In this document: positions 12,880 to 26,769 of the stretch, one piece after another
How positions within the stretch are numbered: the stretch's first letter is position 1
How the letters are laid out: the number at the start of each line of letters is the position of its first letter
Source: Labyrinthula sp. Ha
Taxonomy: Eukaryota; Sar; Bigyra; Labyrinthulida; Labyrinthulaceae
NCBI GenBank assembly: GCA_015227615.1
Contig: JAALGZ010000051.1
Span: 62,001 to 126,000, forward strand
Reading direction: 5' to 3'
Length of the DNA stretch: 64,000 nt
The notes under the pieces: generated by a model
Told to the model about the DNA's origin: nothing
Seen by the model: only the letters and a program-made list of their open reading frames with translations
Databases searched by the model: none
Translations under genes and position numbers: made by a program

Positions 12880-14787
12880 ATGCTAATTCGAGTCATTCTT
12901 CTGAACTTACTTTTTGTTTTTGATTTTGCATATTCGAGTGTCCAAGTTCCTTTTATTACGGGAAATTTTACTTTTATAGCAACCAGATATTCAAACTTTA
13001 TTGGGGACTTTGATGAAAAGTGCTCCATCATAGCTCCAATGGTCAAACTAACCCCAGGAGAAAACTTATGTGATCTAGATACAATCCAAATAAATGTAAC
13101 CGTACAAGTTCTGATAACTTTTATAATATTGAACTTTGATTGTTTTGAAGAAGTGGCTTATGAGAATGTGATCAAACTTGGTGATATTGCCGTTGTAGAT
13201 GCCGTTGGTTCGCCACCTGGAACTTTTCACAGCGTTCATAATCTCGGACAGAAGTTTAAGCAAGGTGATTTTTCTTTTCTTCAAGTTTACACTGAATTGT
13301 TCGGAACGTTTGGACTTGAAGGAATCAGCCCTGTCTTTGATTTTTTGAATGGAACGCCTATTGTTATACAAGGATGTGCGGATACAAACTTGTTTATCCA
13401 TTGCTTTGAGACATATCAAATAGTGTATTCCGTATTCACCCTTGTTGCCTTGTTTGGTATTTTTATTGGATACCAAGCAGCAAAAAGGGTAACTTGGACT
13501 GCCTCAAGTCTTCCAAGAATAGTGCTTATTGGGTATGAATCACTGTTTTTATTTGTTACTGCAATTGTATTATTCTTTGGATTAGAGCTCAGACCAGCTA
13601 AAAACTTATTAGATGGTCATACTATTTCAGCACAATCCAAAGATATTTTGGGGATTGTCCAGCTAATAGGAAACATCCATGTGTCTTTGTTAAATGCAAT
13701 TTATTGGAACGCATTACGAAAAGGGTGTTTTTCACAAGATTCCAAGTCAGCTAAATATTGGAGAAAACATTTTTTTGTCTCCCTGGCAACTTTTTGCGGC
13801 TCTTTTAATCTTATCTGTTACTATTGGACTTGTTCATGTCGTTGATAATTTTTATCGAGGAGAGATTGAAATATTTAAAAGGTTGTTACAATTTGATATA
13901 TCTGTTGATATAGTTTGTGGATCTGTTATGTTTTTGACTATGTTGCAGTTTATTCTATCATTAAGAAAGTTTTACCAAACTCCAATAGTAGTTTTTTCTT
14001 TTCAATGGAAGAAGGATGTAGTGATAAGTTAAAATTTCTATGTAAAACTCTCAAAAACATTATGAAAGGAAACTATATATCATCAAATATTACAGCACAG
14101 GGAACAAACAATATATCTGTAGTTAGCGAGAGACTTATTAACTTACCATTACATCTTTCAAGATGGCCTATTCTCTACGTGATTATTATGGTAGTGTGTT
14201 CTTGTTTTCTTTTATTTGGATTTTTTTTCAAAAATTGTCAATAGGCTTGCTTCAAGATGATCCAAATATGTGCAGGGGGTTCTCATTTTTGGTTGATTAT
14301 ATTTGCACAAAAATATTTACTTCATATTGCAAAATCATTGGACTCGCTGGTCCTTTGAGAAAAGCACAGAAGGAGGAAGAATGCGCTCCAAAAGAGTTTT
14401 CTAGCAATCAGATCACGTTCTCCACTAGCGAGATCTTTAAGAAGAACCCAAATATAAGACCACCTATATCCCCCTACCAGGATATCCAGTAATTGGACAA
14501 TATATATAGAAAGAGATGAGGTAAATAGAGGCGCTAGTACTGATCAACCTTTTGGAAATATGCCTTCTGATTTAAGTTACATCGATACAGTGCTGAAACC
14601 AAGTCCGGGCAGGGGATTTGAAAAAAAGGGATCTTCAGTTTCATGGAATAAAGCAAGAGATAGAAGAGTTTCTCGGATAAGTATGGTGAATTCACCTGTT
14701 ATGCCGATGGGAGGTAGATCATTCAAGATGGTCAACAAGAACAAAAATCTATTTACGAAATATAATGCTGATACTTCCAATGAATGA
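12880..14787 (+). CDS. Receptor-like multi-pass membrane protein, split by probable tiny introns
   Basis: The first ATG (12880) opens directly on a signal peptide (MLIRVILLNLLFVFDFAYSS). An extracytoplasmic region of about 140 residues follows with several Cys and NxS/T sites, then six or seven hydrophobic helices and a polar Ser/Arg-rich tail ending NADTSNE. This plan resembles a seven-helix receptor, but I recognise no family. Coding continues in four successive frame segments (to about 13.73, 13.97, 14.2 and 14.49 kb, then to 14787). Candidate GT..AG introns that restore the frame are 13725-13746 (22 nt), 13969-13988 (20 nt), one of uncertain extent ending at 14244, and 14489-14528 (40 nt). 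Proven introns elsewhere in the window are 27-30 nt, so these boundaries are tentative. Decay into a pseudogene or base-calling indels at homopolymers are the alternatives. Confidence 0.6.
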
Positions 14788-17700
14788 TTCGCTTAAGTTA
14801 ATATTTGAAACATTTTTAGCGATATTGTTTATAAATCCTGTTTCATATTCTGGAGGAGAAAATTTCTGTAGTCATAGTAAAAAAAAACACATTGAACTAT
14901 GTTAAAGGTACGGTATCTAGTACAAAGAAAAATTGTAGGCAGATTTGCGAGGAGTTTTACAAGCGCAAATTAAAGCATCGGTCTATATTCGAACCTTTTT
15001 GAACACGTATGCAGGTGTTATTCTTTTTACTTGTTGATGGGAGCAGAATATGTAATGAAGTACTTAAATCATTCGCCTAAGTGATGCCCACAATGAGTTT
15101 TTCAAATGGGGGAAGGGATAAAGTCAAAACTGTTCTTATTGTAATTGCGACTTAAAATAACTGCAGGCAGAGGGAGAAGAAATATTCGTTAGTGCGTGTT
15201 TACTTCAAGGCATTGTGCACAAAAACAGAATACAACTTTCAATTCTGGCTTGGAAAAGAGAGCTTGGAATTAGCTTTTATGAAAGAAGCTCAAAATTTAC
15301 TGTTATTACGTTTAAGAATTCGTGGATGTGAAAGTGTAGGGACAAGTTGCCACAACTATGTGGCGATACAAGCTTAGTTCAGAAGAGTGTCTTTTCCCCT
15401 AACTGAGATAAACCTTCCATTATAAACTATGTCAAGGCAAATGAGGTATTTGAGAAGGTGCCATCTTATTTTCTCATTTGAAATAACTCAACTGGCTTCT
15501 TAATATGAAAAGGTTAAAGAATAGTCAAGTAAATTGAGAACCTAAATTCTTGATAATGAATGTTGTGAACACATCATTACAAAAAAATTAAAAGTATGAA
15601 TCTAGCTGTTAACTGTGTTTTTTGCAAATTCAAATTACTGAGATTAAAGTCATCGTACGAGAAAGAAAAAAAATGTTCTAAAGCTATATTCAGACCAATT
15701 GTAATTGGAATTGCACTTTACTGCTTGCTACTTTTTTTTGACCTCTTGTTTCGGTTGCTTATGTGTGGTTTGCCTGGATTTATCGCGACGGAAAGCATTT
15801 GTAACTATGAACAGCTTGCTTTGTGAGTAATTCGCTAAATTTCATCACTCACCAAAGCTGCATAGGCTGTAAAATAGTTAACTGATATATATAGCTTATG
15901 GAAAGGCAATTATACCCCTTCAATAACTATTAACATCAACGAAAACTCCTGGCTATTCTAATTTTACGGATTACTTTTTATCAGTATCATCATTCTGAAG
16001 TATGTATGCTAAATAAACAAAATCTCTCCATATAAATTTATTACGAAATTATCACCTTAATTTTAGATTAAAATATTCTAAGCCTGCTTCGATGGAGGTA
16101 TTCCCCATCTTGGAAGCAAGAAAATAATATGTGGTAGAGTTCGGGTAAGATTCTTAACGAGAAGCAGAAATTTAGCATTACAGGCTATTATCGCTCCCCT
16201 GCTCATACAATTTCATAATACTTCAGATCCATTGTTTCTATTGGCTCATTAATTATTTACTTTATCTTGCCCCACTGGTACACCTATGCCTTCAAGTTCC
16301 AAGTATTGTGTAGTATTTTATCTGATCGTAGTTGCATTCTGTCGCCCTGATGTCATGGTTGGGCTTATTTCCTATGGAATATCAATTCTTAATCAAGAGT
16401 GATAGTAATTTATTAATATCTAGTTATAGAATCAAGCATTGATGTGAATATTTCAAGAGAAGGTACAACCCTTACAAGCTAAGACACTATATTGGTTGTA
16501 TGAGAAAGTTATGATAGAATTGCCGTAACTAATTACGAAGATTCGTAAGAGAAATCATATTTAGTAACGAGATTGAACAATTCATAATCAACCCACAATA
16601 GTTTAATAATGCCTTATATACTCTTCCACAAGTTTTCTTAACATTTAATAGATTATATGTTGTATTTTCTTATGAAGAAGTGATTTTGAATTTAATATTT
16701 TAAAGCTCAAGGTGGATATTTCCTTTTAGGTTCCATTACATTTATCAAAAGAAAAAGTTTGCAGACTCTATTATTGCAAAATAAATGAAACTTAGATACC
16801 AACTTCCCTCCTTTATAGTAGATTATTATAATTATTATTTAATTAGGAAATATAGTAATAAAGTCACATTCAAGTGTAGGAATATACAGCATTGAAAATG
16901 ATATTATATGAACTAAATAAATACCTTGGAATTTGGTTGGAATCATTGCTCTAGGTTAGATAAAATGGATAGAAAACTCAATAATATGCACTTTTCTTTT
17001 GTTGGCAAGTGTTACCAGTATAATTAATTCTGAAAATGTCGGTAAATTCAGCGTCAGATATCTCAAGAGTAAAAACAGAAAAAGAGTAATATTTTATTAT
17101 TAGATTTGTATAAATAGGAACAAGAAGTCTAGAGCTTAGGTAAAAAGAATTGTATAGATATAGACATGGTTGGATAATGAACACTAGTCTGTGAAACAAA
17201 ATTCAGTGATTAAACGGCAAATTCTCTGTCTTTGTTTCATTATTAAATAATAACTATATTAATGTTTTGATGAGATCTATGAAGCGCTAAGTTTCTAGTT
17301 TTTTTGGCTCCTTTTCATAACTGGTCAAACAAGAAGAATATATATAATTTAAAAAGATTGATATCTCTAGAGCCATTTTTTTCTACCTTTAGACTAAGGG
17401 TTTCACTGTGTTATTATTTGCAAATTAAATTAGGTGTCTTTCATTTAGAAATGTGATACAACTGGGCAAACTCTTAAATGGGATAATAGGTAAAGGTGTA
17501 AGAAAATTTTCCCATGTGTTGCTTGAATTCTTGTGACTCTCAGTGGATTGGGGAAAATGCGTTCTTGAGCAACAGTTTAAGATAACACTCATAACCATCT
17601 TCGCAAATATTGTCAAGTGATTACAACATGTTATTGTATCGCATAGGTAAAATGGTAACATAAGTTGGTGTTATTAAGCGTGAGAAACTAGCAAGTTCTT

Positions 17701-20700
17701 ATTAATTATAGATCTTTGTATTACTTTCCCCAAGCTTCTTGATTAATAATAAGTTCAATAACCTCCCGTCTGCACACGACTCCCATATCTAAAATCAGTA
17801 TCAAAGCAATTCCAAGGGTCCTACTACACAATAATAGAGGCCTGAACTCGAGAAAATTATTGAATATAGCAATATAAGTTCTCCTGATAAGTTTAATACA
17901 TTTCTATTTAATATGGTGTATTTCTATAGACGCAGCTGTATTACTTAAGCTTTGTATCATAGTATTCAATGGGTGGCTTCAAGGCACCATAGAGTATACG
18001 GTACATTAAAACTACGTGACATTATTAACGTGAAGCTAAATTAAAGAAGAATAGCGGAAATGAATTAACCAGTAACCTTCATAGAGTTTGCTCCTCTGCC
18101 CCCTGCAACAAAATTAGAGTTCTACCTGCTTAGAAGCATCAAAATGTTATGCTAGAGACATTTTAATTTTAACTTACGACAACCTAACCGTTAAATAATT
18201 CTTTGTTCGAAACTGATGTTAATTTTGAAGCTCAATGAATCATAATAACTGAGCTCAATTGGACAAGAGGAATGTATTCAAAACATAAATTCAGTGAATC
18301 AATATACAAACTGACTAGATAAAATATTAACATTTCATAAATACTTGAATACTCGGTTTCTCTGTAAAAAAGCGTTATACAACTTATTGAATTTTTTATG
18401 GCGAATCTTGGATAATAATAATGTGTCAACCAGATACATATTTATAGAAAATCATAAAAATCTTTTAATAATATTCAAAATACCATAATTGGCTTGGGAA
18501 CTTTTCTAGGGCTGAAAGTTAACAATAAATTAAGAAATCATTCATATACTAGCCAACATAGCTTAAGTTGCTCTTAAAATCAAAGATTCTCAAATCTCAT
18601 AGCTGGAATGTTGCAATTATCAGATGAAGTTTAAATATATTAACTCAAGGCCTTTCTATAAAATTATAACAATAAAATTTCATCTGAAACTTTTTGTTGA
18701 AAATATAGTTTAAATGGTATATTGAAATACTTTCTTATGATCCAGGCAAATTATAAAATAAAAGGCATCATCTTTCAACTTAATATATTAAAAAAATCTT
18801 AGCTACTTATTTAAATCAACCAAGCCTTACTTTCAAGTTGTTTTTTCAAGCAATTTAGTTTTTTCCTCTAAGGTTTTCAAGCAAAATAATAGCAAGACAG
18901 CAAATTTGAGGACATCTTTCACAAACCATTCGTTCTATAGCAATGTGGAAAATCTTCATGACTGCTTTTTTTAGCTAAATGAAACTTTATGGGTATATTA
19001 TGGTTAAAAATACCATTAATTATTACTATGGGTTACTGTTTTTGACCTGGTGTTGAATACTCTTACAATTATCAAGAACCAATATTTACTGGGGCCAGAG
19101 GCACGGGATCCACGGATGCAGAAAGAATTCAATTCCAAAAGATTTTAATCTAATAACCACTTTGAGTGCCTATTAATAATGTCTAAGCATCAACCATTAT
19201 CAAAATTACCCTTCATCAATCAATTCTGCTTTGGATTATGTATATCATTTTGAAATTTGCGATATATAGATATGTTGCTAATAGTATATGATCTAATCTT
19301 AGGAGTGAGGATTGAATTTGATCATATGTATATTTGCCACATTCTTCACATTCTATAATATGAAATTCACAATAGTTCACCTTTTTTCAGAGTGTGTATA
19401 TGTGAATAACTCAACATATATTCTTAATTAAAATACAGGCATGAATATCAGGTAGATTGATTTCTAACACACATATACCCAACATGCTCGGAAGATTCGT
19501 GTTGCAAAATTTTTTGCAACTATTCATAAATAAAAGATAAGAATAAAGTATCAAGCTATGAAAGTTTAAGCGAGAGCTTTTCAAACAAGAGCGAAACTAG
19601 CCCAATTAAATAGTTTAAATATGAGGACACCGGAGTCCAGGAATATAGGGGTATAGAGAAGAATCTAGCTACATCGATAAGGACAAAATATATATAGTAA
19701 ATATTTACTGGATCGACCTAACAAGAGAGAAGTAGAAAAATCTACTGCAATGACACATGATTATAACAAGTTTAATGGTGGTCAGTTTTTTTAGTTTAAT
19801 AGAGTTGAGAAACACAGAAAAATGAAACAACTATAGCAAAACAGCGCCAAGAAAATGATAGTATAACTTCAAGGTTTACATTTGTTTTAGATGAGGAGAC
19901 ACCTTCCAATAAAATAAATTGAATTTGAGAACTTAAGAAAATCTTGTAGTCTGACATTGAAAATATAGAACATTGTGAATATGGTATATATATGCATCAG
20001 AAATACAACTGTGAAACATGATTAAGATGTTAGGAAAAAAACATAATAAATTTAAATTGACATGAGAATTTTTTAACACGAAAATATAACATAGAATAGG
20101 CATCCGATTTCAGTTAGGGATTCTTTGTCAAAGTGAGATATGGTCAACCTCTCCACGTTTTGCACCTAAAGAAAAGGTTATAGCACATTTAGTCGGTATC
20201 AGCACATTGAGAAATTACTTATTATTTCTTGAATCCTGATTAAAAAATGTTTCAGTTCTGATCGAGGGGATAGACAGTTAGAAATTATAGTACATTTTTC
20301 GGACCCTGCGAATAGATCGAACAAAAAGTGTAAGAAAAAAACTTATATCGAGTACAAAGTCAGTACAACTAATATGCATCCACCGCTCAAAGATCGCTTT
20401 CAATACACCGATGTTCACACAAATTATCTCCCGAAAGTTATAAGCTCCTAAGACAAGATGAATATTAGATCTATTCACTCTCGTCATGACATCACTTGAA
20501 CTTTACCACGTGCCAAGTTTTATTACCATTGATACAATCTAAGAACAGTAATATATATGGTATAGTGGTTGAAAATTAAGTCAATTGTCTCTAACTTAAA
20601 TTTATCTATTTTACAGATGAACTTAGCACATTTATTTTAAATTCATCCTAACCTAAAATAAAGTACTGGCTAAATGGGTGGTGTAGTGGGCAATGACGCA

Positions 20701-23700
20701 TTGTTGACTTCATATTCAAATATTTTTGGTAAAAGTCTATGGCCAACCATAATTATGGCATTTAGAACCTCTAAATATAATTAAAAATTTTACAATTGTC
20801 GCAGCAGTCACATTTTTGTCTTGGTGGGTGAAACCTTAGGGCTTATATATGTCCAACAGATGGCTTCCTGTAGCAAGAGACTTAACGAGGGCTCTCTTAC
20901 TGTTCTAAAATAAGACCTTCAATTTCTATAGTCTGGAAAAAACTAAAATGAAGCGCTCTATGCTACAAGAAAAATAACCAAATCCAAGTTGTCATATACA
21001 TATATTCGTGTGCACAGAGTAAATTGACACAACGTTGATTCATTTGGGCTAGTACCAACAGTTTCGCATTTCAATGGTACTGCACCATAGGATGAATTCC
21101 CGTGCTAATAAAGCTTCGCAGAGAAAGATGAGTGACGTCATTGTTAAAGCCAATAAACATGCAGAAAATGAAGCAAAGCAAAGGTTTTAATAATTAAAAT
21201 ACCGGTCTTGAACTTGTTAGCTGACTCTGTTCTATGGGTTCTCATTCATAAATAGTTATTACCTACACTTCATAGAACCCTCTTCATTTTGAATTATAAT
21301 CTGGATGGGTAGAAAATTCCAAAGAAAAATGTTTTCTTGATATTTCACTTAAAGCAAGAAAGAGCTAAGAATATTATGGAAATTCTTTTATGAATGAAGA
21401 AAGAATTTAGGAAATAACCCAACCTTCAATGATCTTTGAGTTTACCTAATTTAATTTAACGAAGAATGACAATTCTTGAACCAATCAACAGCCTTGAAAA
21501 AATAACATATCTAGAAACGCCAAAAATTAATAGAATCTTATATAGTTGAAAAAAGAAAGTATTTTCTCTTGTTTCCCGTAAATTCTACTAAGTCAAACTC
21601 TTGCAGTTGAATATGAGTATGAAATGATATGTTTACAGAGATAATGGGCTTCGATTGAGAACAAATGGTACAACTTATTAGTAGACAAATCCCCTCTTGT
21701 TTAGTTAGGTTAAGTAGATCTTTAACATGCTGGATTGCTTACTTGAGCTTAAACGTGATATTTTTTCGTAATAAGTGCCTCTTAAGGCTATGGCTCTAAT
21801 TAGGGATAAGATCTAGCATAAATTATAATATTAAAATATTAATTGTGAAAATAGTACTTCGCGAAAGCTCCTTGTAAATAAATATTACTAAGATTTATCC
21901 TTTGCATAGGTTGCTTGTATTGACAGAAAGACCAATATCTATAAAATATTAGAATATAATGGCAAAATTAATAGGCAAAACTTCAAATAAGTTAAGCTTA
22001 GAGTTAGGATATTTCTTATTATCTTTGAAAAATAGTATCGCTAAGATTATAAAATTTACGCTTGGGTAATTAATGTTTAATATATTTAACTTTAAGAAAA
22101 ATAAATATTTTTACCTTGAATATACCAGAAATACCTCTTATACAAGCTCTTTCTTAGGAAAATAAAAAAACACATTTGAAGTAGCTGAAATAACATTGTG
22201 AACAAAGTATATTAGGTTTTAATATCCTTTAATTGGTGAAAGCTAAAAAATATATAGTAGCTTCATACAATATGAAAGATATTTATATATTTGAAGGTAA
22301 CAACAACCTTAACCTTTTTCTTCTTTAAGTTTTCGGAATCTGTTCTAAGATAATGTCATTGGACAAGCTCGTCATATTTGGATAATTAAAAGTTCACTTT
22401 TGGCCATTTTTAAGTTGAGTTTTAAACCAAGTTAAACTAATTAAGGAAAGTATTGTTGATATTAATAAATAGTATTTTGGGGTTTATTTGAACAGAGCTC
22501 CAGAGAATTTTATAAGATCAATATCACATAGAGATAGTCATTAATCAGTTTTTTACCTGGTGCTACCCATTCAGGAATATTTTACATTTAAGAGTATCCT
22601 ATTCCAGAGTGTCTAAGACCTTGGAAATAGATTACATTGTTAGAAGGTCTATGCAGAAGTATTCAATTCTAGAATAAATTTGTATCTAGGTCTAAATTTA
22701 TCTGTTCCTTCGACTGGTTTGACTTGTAAAGCTCTATACGAATACTCCTCTATACATCATACATAGTGAAGTTGAAAAATCAATATTTTACCCAATATCA
22801 ACTTTCATTTAAAGTAACTAAAAAATTCCTCAAAAACTATTTTAAATTTAATAGCCCTTGTTTTTAGTTGTGGATGATGGTCCTAAACAAAAGTTTGTAG
22901 GGCTATAGGAAAGTAAGAGACTTCATATTTTGAAATGTGTACATTTTCAACACTTGAAGCTGTTTAGGAAAATTCAGTTCAGTCATCACATACTTGATGA
23001 GATATAGTACGTTTTATCGAGCTGTTAAGAATAACTCATTTTGCAAAATTAATAGCTACTTTTATAACTTTAGTACAACAAACTAATCTAAGGTATTTAA
23101 AGATTGAGTGATAGAAGCTACTCTCTAGTACAACATATGGGATGCACATTCTCAAACGGTTTCATAAAGTAGAATCTATGACCAGAAGCATCTCCCCTAT
23201 GCTCTTCAAGCAGCATATTTGCTCTCAACGTAGCAGATACAATTATTCCTATATCGTCCGAGGTAATTATGGTTTTCATTTATTTCGTCGGCTGTCAAAT
23301 TTTATTTGAAGCTCTCTCTTGGAAGCTATGAACTGGGTATATGTCTTGCAATAAAGTATTCTCTCATAATTTAACAAGCGCTTAAAGGTGTGCCAAGTGA
23401 CACAAATATTATCTGTGTTTGCCTTTACGTGCTCCTGCATGAATCTTCCATAAACCTTATAATATTTTCTAAAGCCCTTGGTGTTTAAGAGCATATTACT
23501 TGGCCAAAGAGTATTTCATTTCTATGTTCGTGTTGGCATATCTTACTACATAGGGTCATTCATCACTTTGCGAAGTGTAAATGAGAAGAAATAGATAATA
23601 AAGAAGAGCTGTCAGAAACAGCAGATTGTTTATAAAGCACGATAGCAATAAAGTATATAGTTGAGTCCTGCAAGTAACCAATTTTCATTTGGTGGTATAT

Positions 23701-26700
23701 TTTAGTAGCGGTTTAGCGGGAGCTACCACGGAAATCTTATTTGCAGTTCCCGATAACTATATTGTATATCTATGCTGTTACTGACTTTAAAAGTAAAAAC
23801 TAGATCTTTGTGGCTCCTACGGGCTTGTTTACAGTAAGGACACGGTAGACGGAACAAATTAAACTCATAAATAATCAAAGGTGTTCCAGTATGTATATTT
23901 TGACTCTCGCAAGTAATTACTTGAAACTTTCAGTTCGGAAGTGACAATCCGCCAATAAATCTAGAAGAATCCACGGCTCAGCATAAGAAATCTAAATCAA
24001 AAGGTAGTATTTATTCTTGGAGAACTAAGACTACTAAGCTAGGCTTATTTTTTCTTGCGTTCGCCCCTATCACCAAACTAGATCCATACTGGGGATGCTC
24101 ACCTACAATCACGAATTCATAGAATAGTGATAGTTCAAAATCTTGAATTCTCAATCAGGAATGTTGGCAATAATTTAATCCTCGATCTAGAATCAAGAAT
24201 GGACACAATTCTCAAGATTGCAGACTTCACAGATTTTGAATATTTACTATCACCTCTTTGGAAAATCTTCCCGAAACTTGTTCAATACATGAATGACAGG
24301 GATTACTTAAATATTCAAATTGTTTTGAGGCCCAGTGCTCTGATTAAAGCGTTATCTCGCAATAATTTTTCATCTTCGAAAAGGTTTAAACCTCATATTA
24401 AGAAAACCAATAACCTTTTACAAGAGTGGAAAGCTCTGGATAATTTGGCGCGAATCTAGAACTATCAATAATCTTGACAGAGAGTTAAGAATGAAGTGCC
24501 CAGAATCGAGCTGGAATGGAAGGCGCCACTAAAATGTGACTTGTAAAATTCTAACTGGAGATTTTAAAGAAACCTGCTTAATCTCGAGTGAGAAACTCTG
24601 ATGTTATTGACTTTCATTTGCAAAAGACTATTAAAGTAGAAGGACATTAGCAATGACTCTAATCTCGAAATTTTACATGCATTATGACAGTCAACAAGTC
24701 CTGATGCGTTTACAATGTTAACTGAATCTCCATTGAAAACAACTTGGTCTTGAGTTTCTAGGCTTTGTTTCAGTCATTTAGGCAAATTATTTTGCAACAA
24801 GTAGTAGAACAATAGAATTTATCCACAGCTTCCTTTTGCGCGTTTTTTCCATGAGATAACTATATTTCCGGAGTTGTTTCAATGCTTATATAGTTTCCCC
24901 AACTTCAGAGATAGAGGGAAACGATGCTTTTCTTCTTCGTTGGTGGGTCTCTATTTGATTTGGTGGTGGTCCTTCATAAAGAGGTTCAAAATAACAAGGT
25001 TGAAGATTAGCTCACTAAGAGATTTATAAAGTGTGGGCTAAAAGCTTACTGCAAGACTAAGATGTGAATTGTAACCACAATGATTCCCATGCACCTCTCT
25101 CTCCGCGCAAGATATATAGTATCATTAATATCTCCCGACGTGGCGACAAACCTACTCTCTTCATAATCATTGAAGATTCAGACTCCAAAGTTAGACAGGA
25201 GAAGGCTATTTTCAATTGTTATTATGGGTGGACGAAGGGTGATGTCGATAAGAGGAAGTAGGACCCTCAGCAAGAAACTGCTGCCTCCTGTCGAAAAAAG
25301 TGATTCTTGCAACAGATTATTTATGATTCAGGGTTTCGAATTAATCAAGTTGCCCCTAACAGACTCTGAAAATTCTAATAGCGTCAGAAAACTGAAAGGG
25401 TCAGCAAAACCCCCCTATAGTTGACACCTATCATGAATACTTCTGTCTGTCCCAGTGGCATGTAAGTTTTCTGCTAAAACTCCGACAAGTAACTAATTTC
25501 GTCTTCTAGAAAATAATGCCTTCTAAAATGGGCGTAATTGAAATCCCTTTGTCAGTTGGGCTAGCTGCACAGGGTGTTGTTTCTAGAATTTTACTATGGT
25601 TATACCTTACATATCTCAAGTTTATGGGCAGCAGAGAGGGAAAACAAGTCTGGTTAATTTTTCTCTAGAAAAAAATAATACAATCTCTGAACCCAAGTAG
25701 TAAAGATTTTTCTTTTTTTTCTGCCCAGTCTTTAAGTTTTAATATGGTAGCTATGCAACTGAGATACTTGTGCACTTTAAGTGATTACTAGAGTTGTTAA
25801 GACCTATTTACCTCAATTAAGTGACTAAATATAATTATGAGTTCTAATCAGCTATTGACGATAGCGTCTATTCATGTTTATCTTGCCAGGTTCCCAATAT
25901 CTGACATACATTTTGGGCTGAAGAACGCGACCCCTCATATTAACATTCAAGGACTTTGTTTGCAACCTAAACAAAACTCACTATGTAGTTTTTCGTCTTA
26001 TAAAGTTAACATAAAATTATCTCAAGTAAGACTTTTTGGTGTAAAACAAGTCATATATTTCGAAACAGACATGTTTTTTTTGGCAAAGAGAATTTAGATT
26101 TGAGAATGATATATATGGTTTCTTAACGAAATAAAATTCTGTGATAATACCATCTCATAACGGTATGAGTTATTAGTGGTAATACCGCGATACAACTTTG
26201 TTTAAATATCTCTACCGATTTTTCGTTTTATAGTGTAAAATAGCCTAAATTACAAGAACATGTGCAATTTCTTTTTGAGAAACTATGCCATGGAATTTAC
26301 ACGAAAGAGATATGTAAATTCAAATTGTCCTATTAAGTCATTCTTGTACTGTTAAGATTCTTTTTTATATTGTATATTAACCTTACTGGAAAATTGATGA
26401 ATTGACAAACTATTCCAGTTTCACGCTATATTACTTGTGCTTTACCTCTATTAATTCCCAATCTGTCCTCTTTGGGTGTTAACTCGACTTACTTTGCCTA
26501 GCAAGATCCTCGCAAATCAGAAAAATAAACTCCTAGTATGTTAACCACTATAGTTAACATTAAACATCATTGTTAATGGAATTTAATAATTGGTAATTAT
26601 AAAATCAGGATTTGAGTTAACTGGCATGTGCTGTCCCGGAATGTGAAGAGTGCTGTATTCGCAGTTTTGTGGGAGGGAAGAAACTAACCGCAGGGAAACT

Positions 26701-26769
26701 GCAGAAGTTATAGTTTTCTCAGCTGGGATATACGAAACGTACAAGCAAAATAGAAATCATAACTAAATA
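14788..26769. other. Gene desert, 12 kb
   Basis: The longest stretch without a convincing gene. It is strongly AT-rich with many stops in all frames. Small open frames at 15596-15826 (one hydrophobic segment), 24127-24459 and 25064-25424 have somewhat protein-like composition, but no motif, no clear start context and no continuation that I can follow. They could be decayed genes or exons of genes split by very short introns. No tRNA, rRNA, LTR or long repeat was seen. Confidence 0.5.
24127..24459 (+). CDS. Possible small or decayed gene, unknown
   Basis: An open frame of 110 codons without homopolymer bias and with alternating charged and hydrophobic residues, ending ALDNLARI. This is longer than most chance frames in this desert. 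I recognise no family, the nearest gene is more than 2 kb away, and the start codon (GTG) is not a normal eukaryotic one, so if real this is an internal exon or a remnant. Chance remains likely. Confidence 0.15.
   Translation: MIVQNLEFSIRNVGNNLILDLESRMDTILKIADFTDFEYLLSPLWKIFPKLVQYMNDRDYLNIQIVLRPSALIKALSRNNFSSSKRFKPHIKKTNNLLQEWKALDNLARI

Noticed and set aside
13075-13476. Antisense 133-codon frame opposite the receptor-like gene
   Set aside because: The plus strand has a signal peptide and ordered membrane helices; the antisense frame is basic and featureless.
20670-20745. tRNA-like A-box (TGGTGTAGTGG) in the desert
   Set aside because: No B-box GTTCGA/GTTCAA at the right distance and no acceptor stem could be paired.
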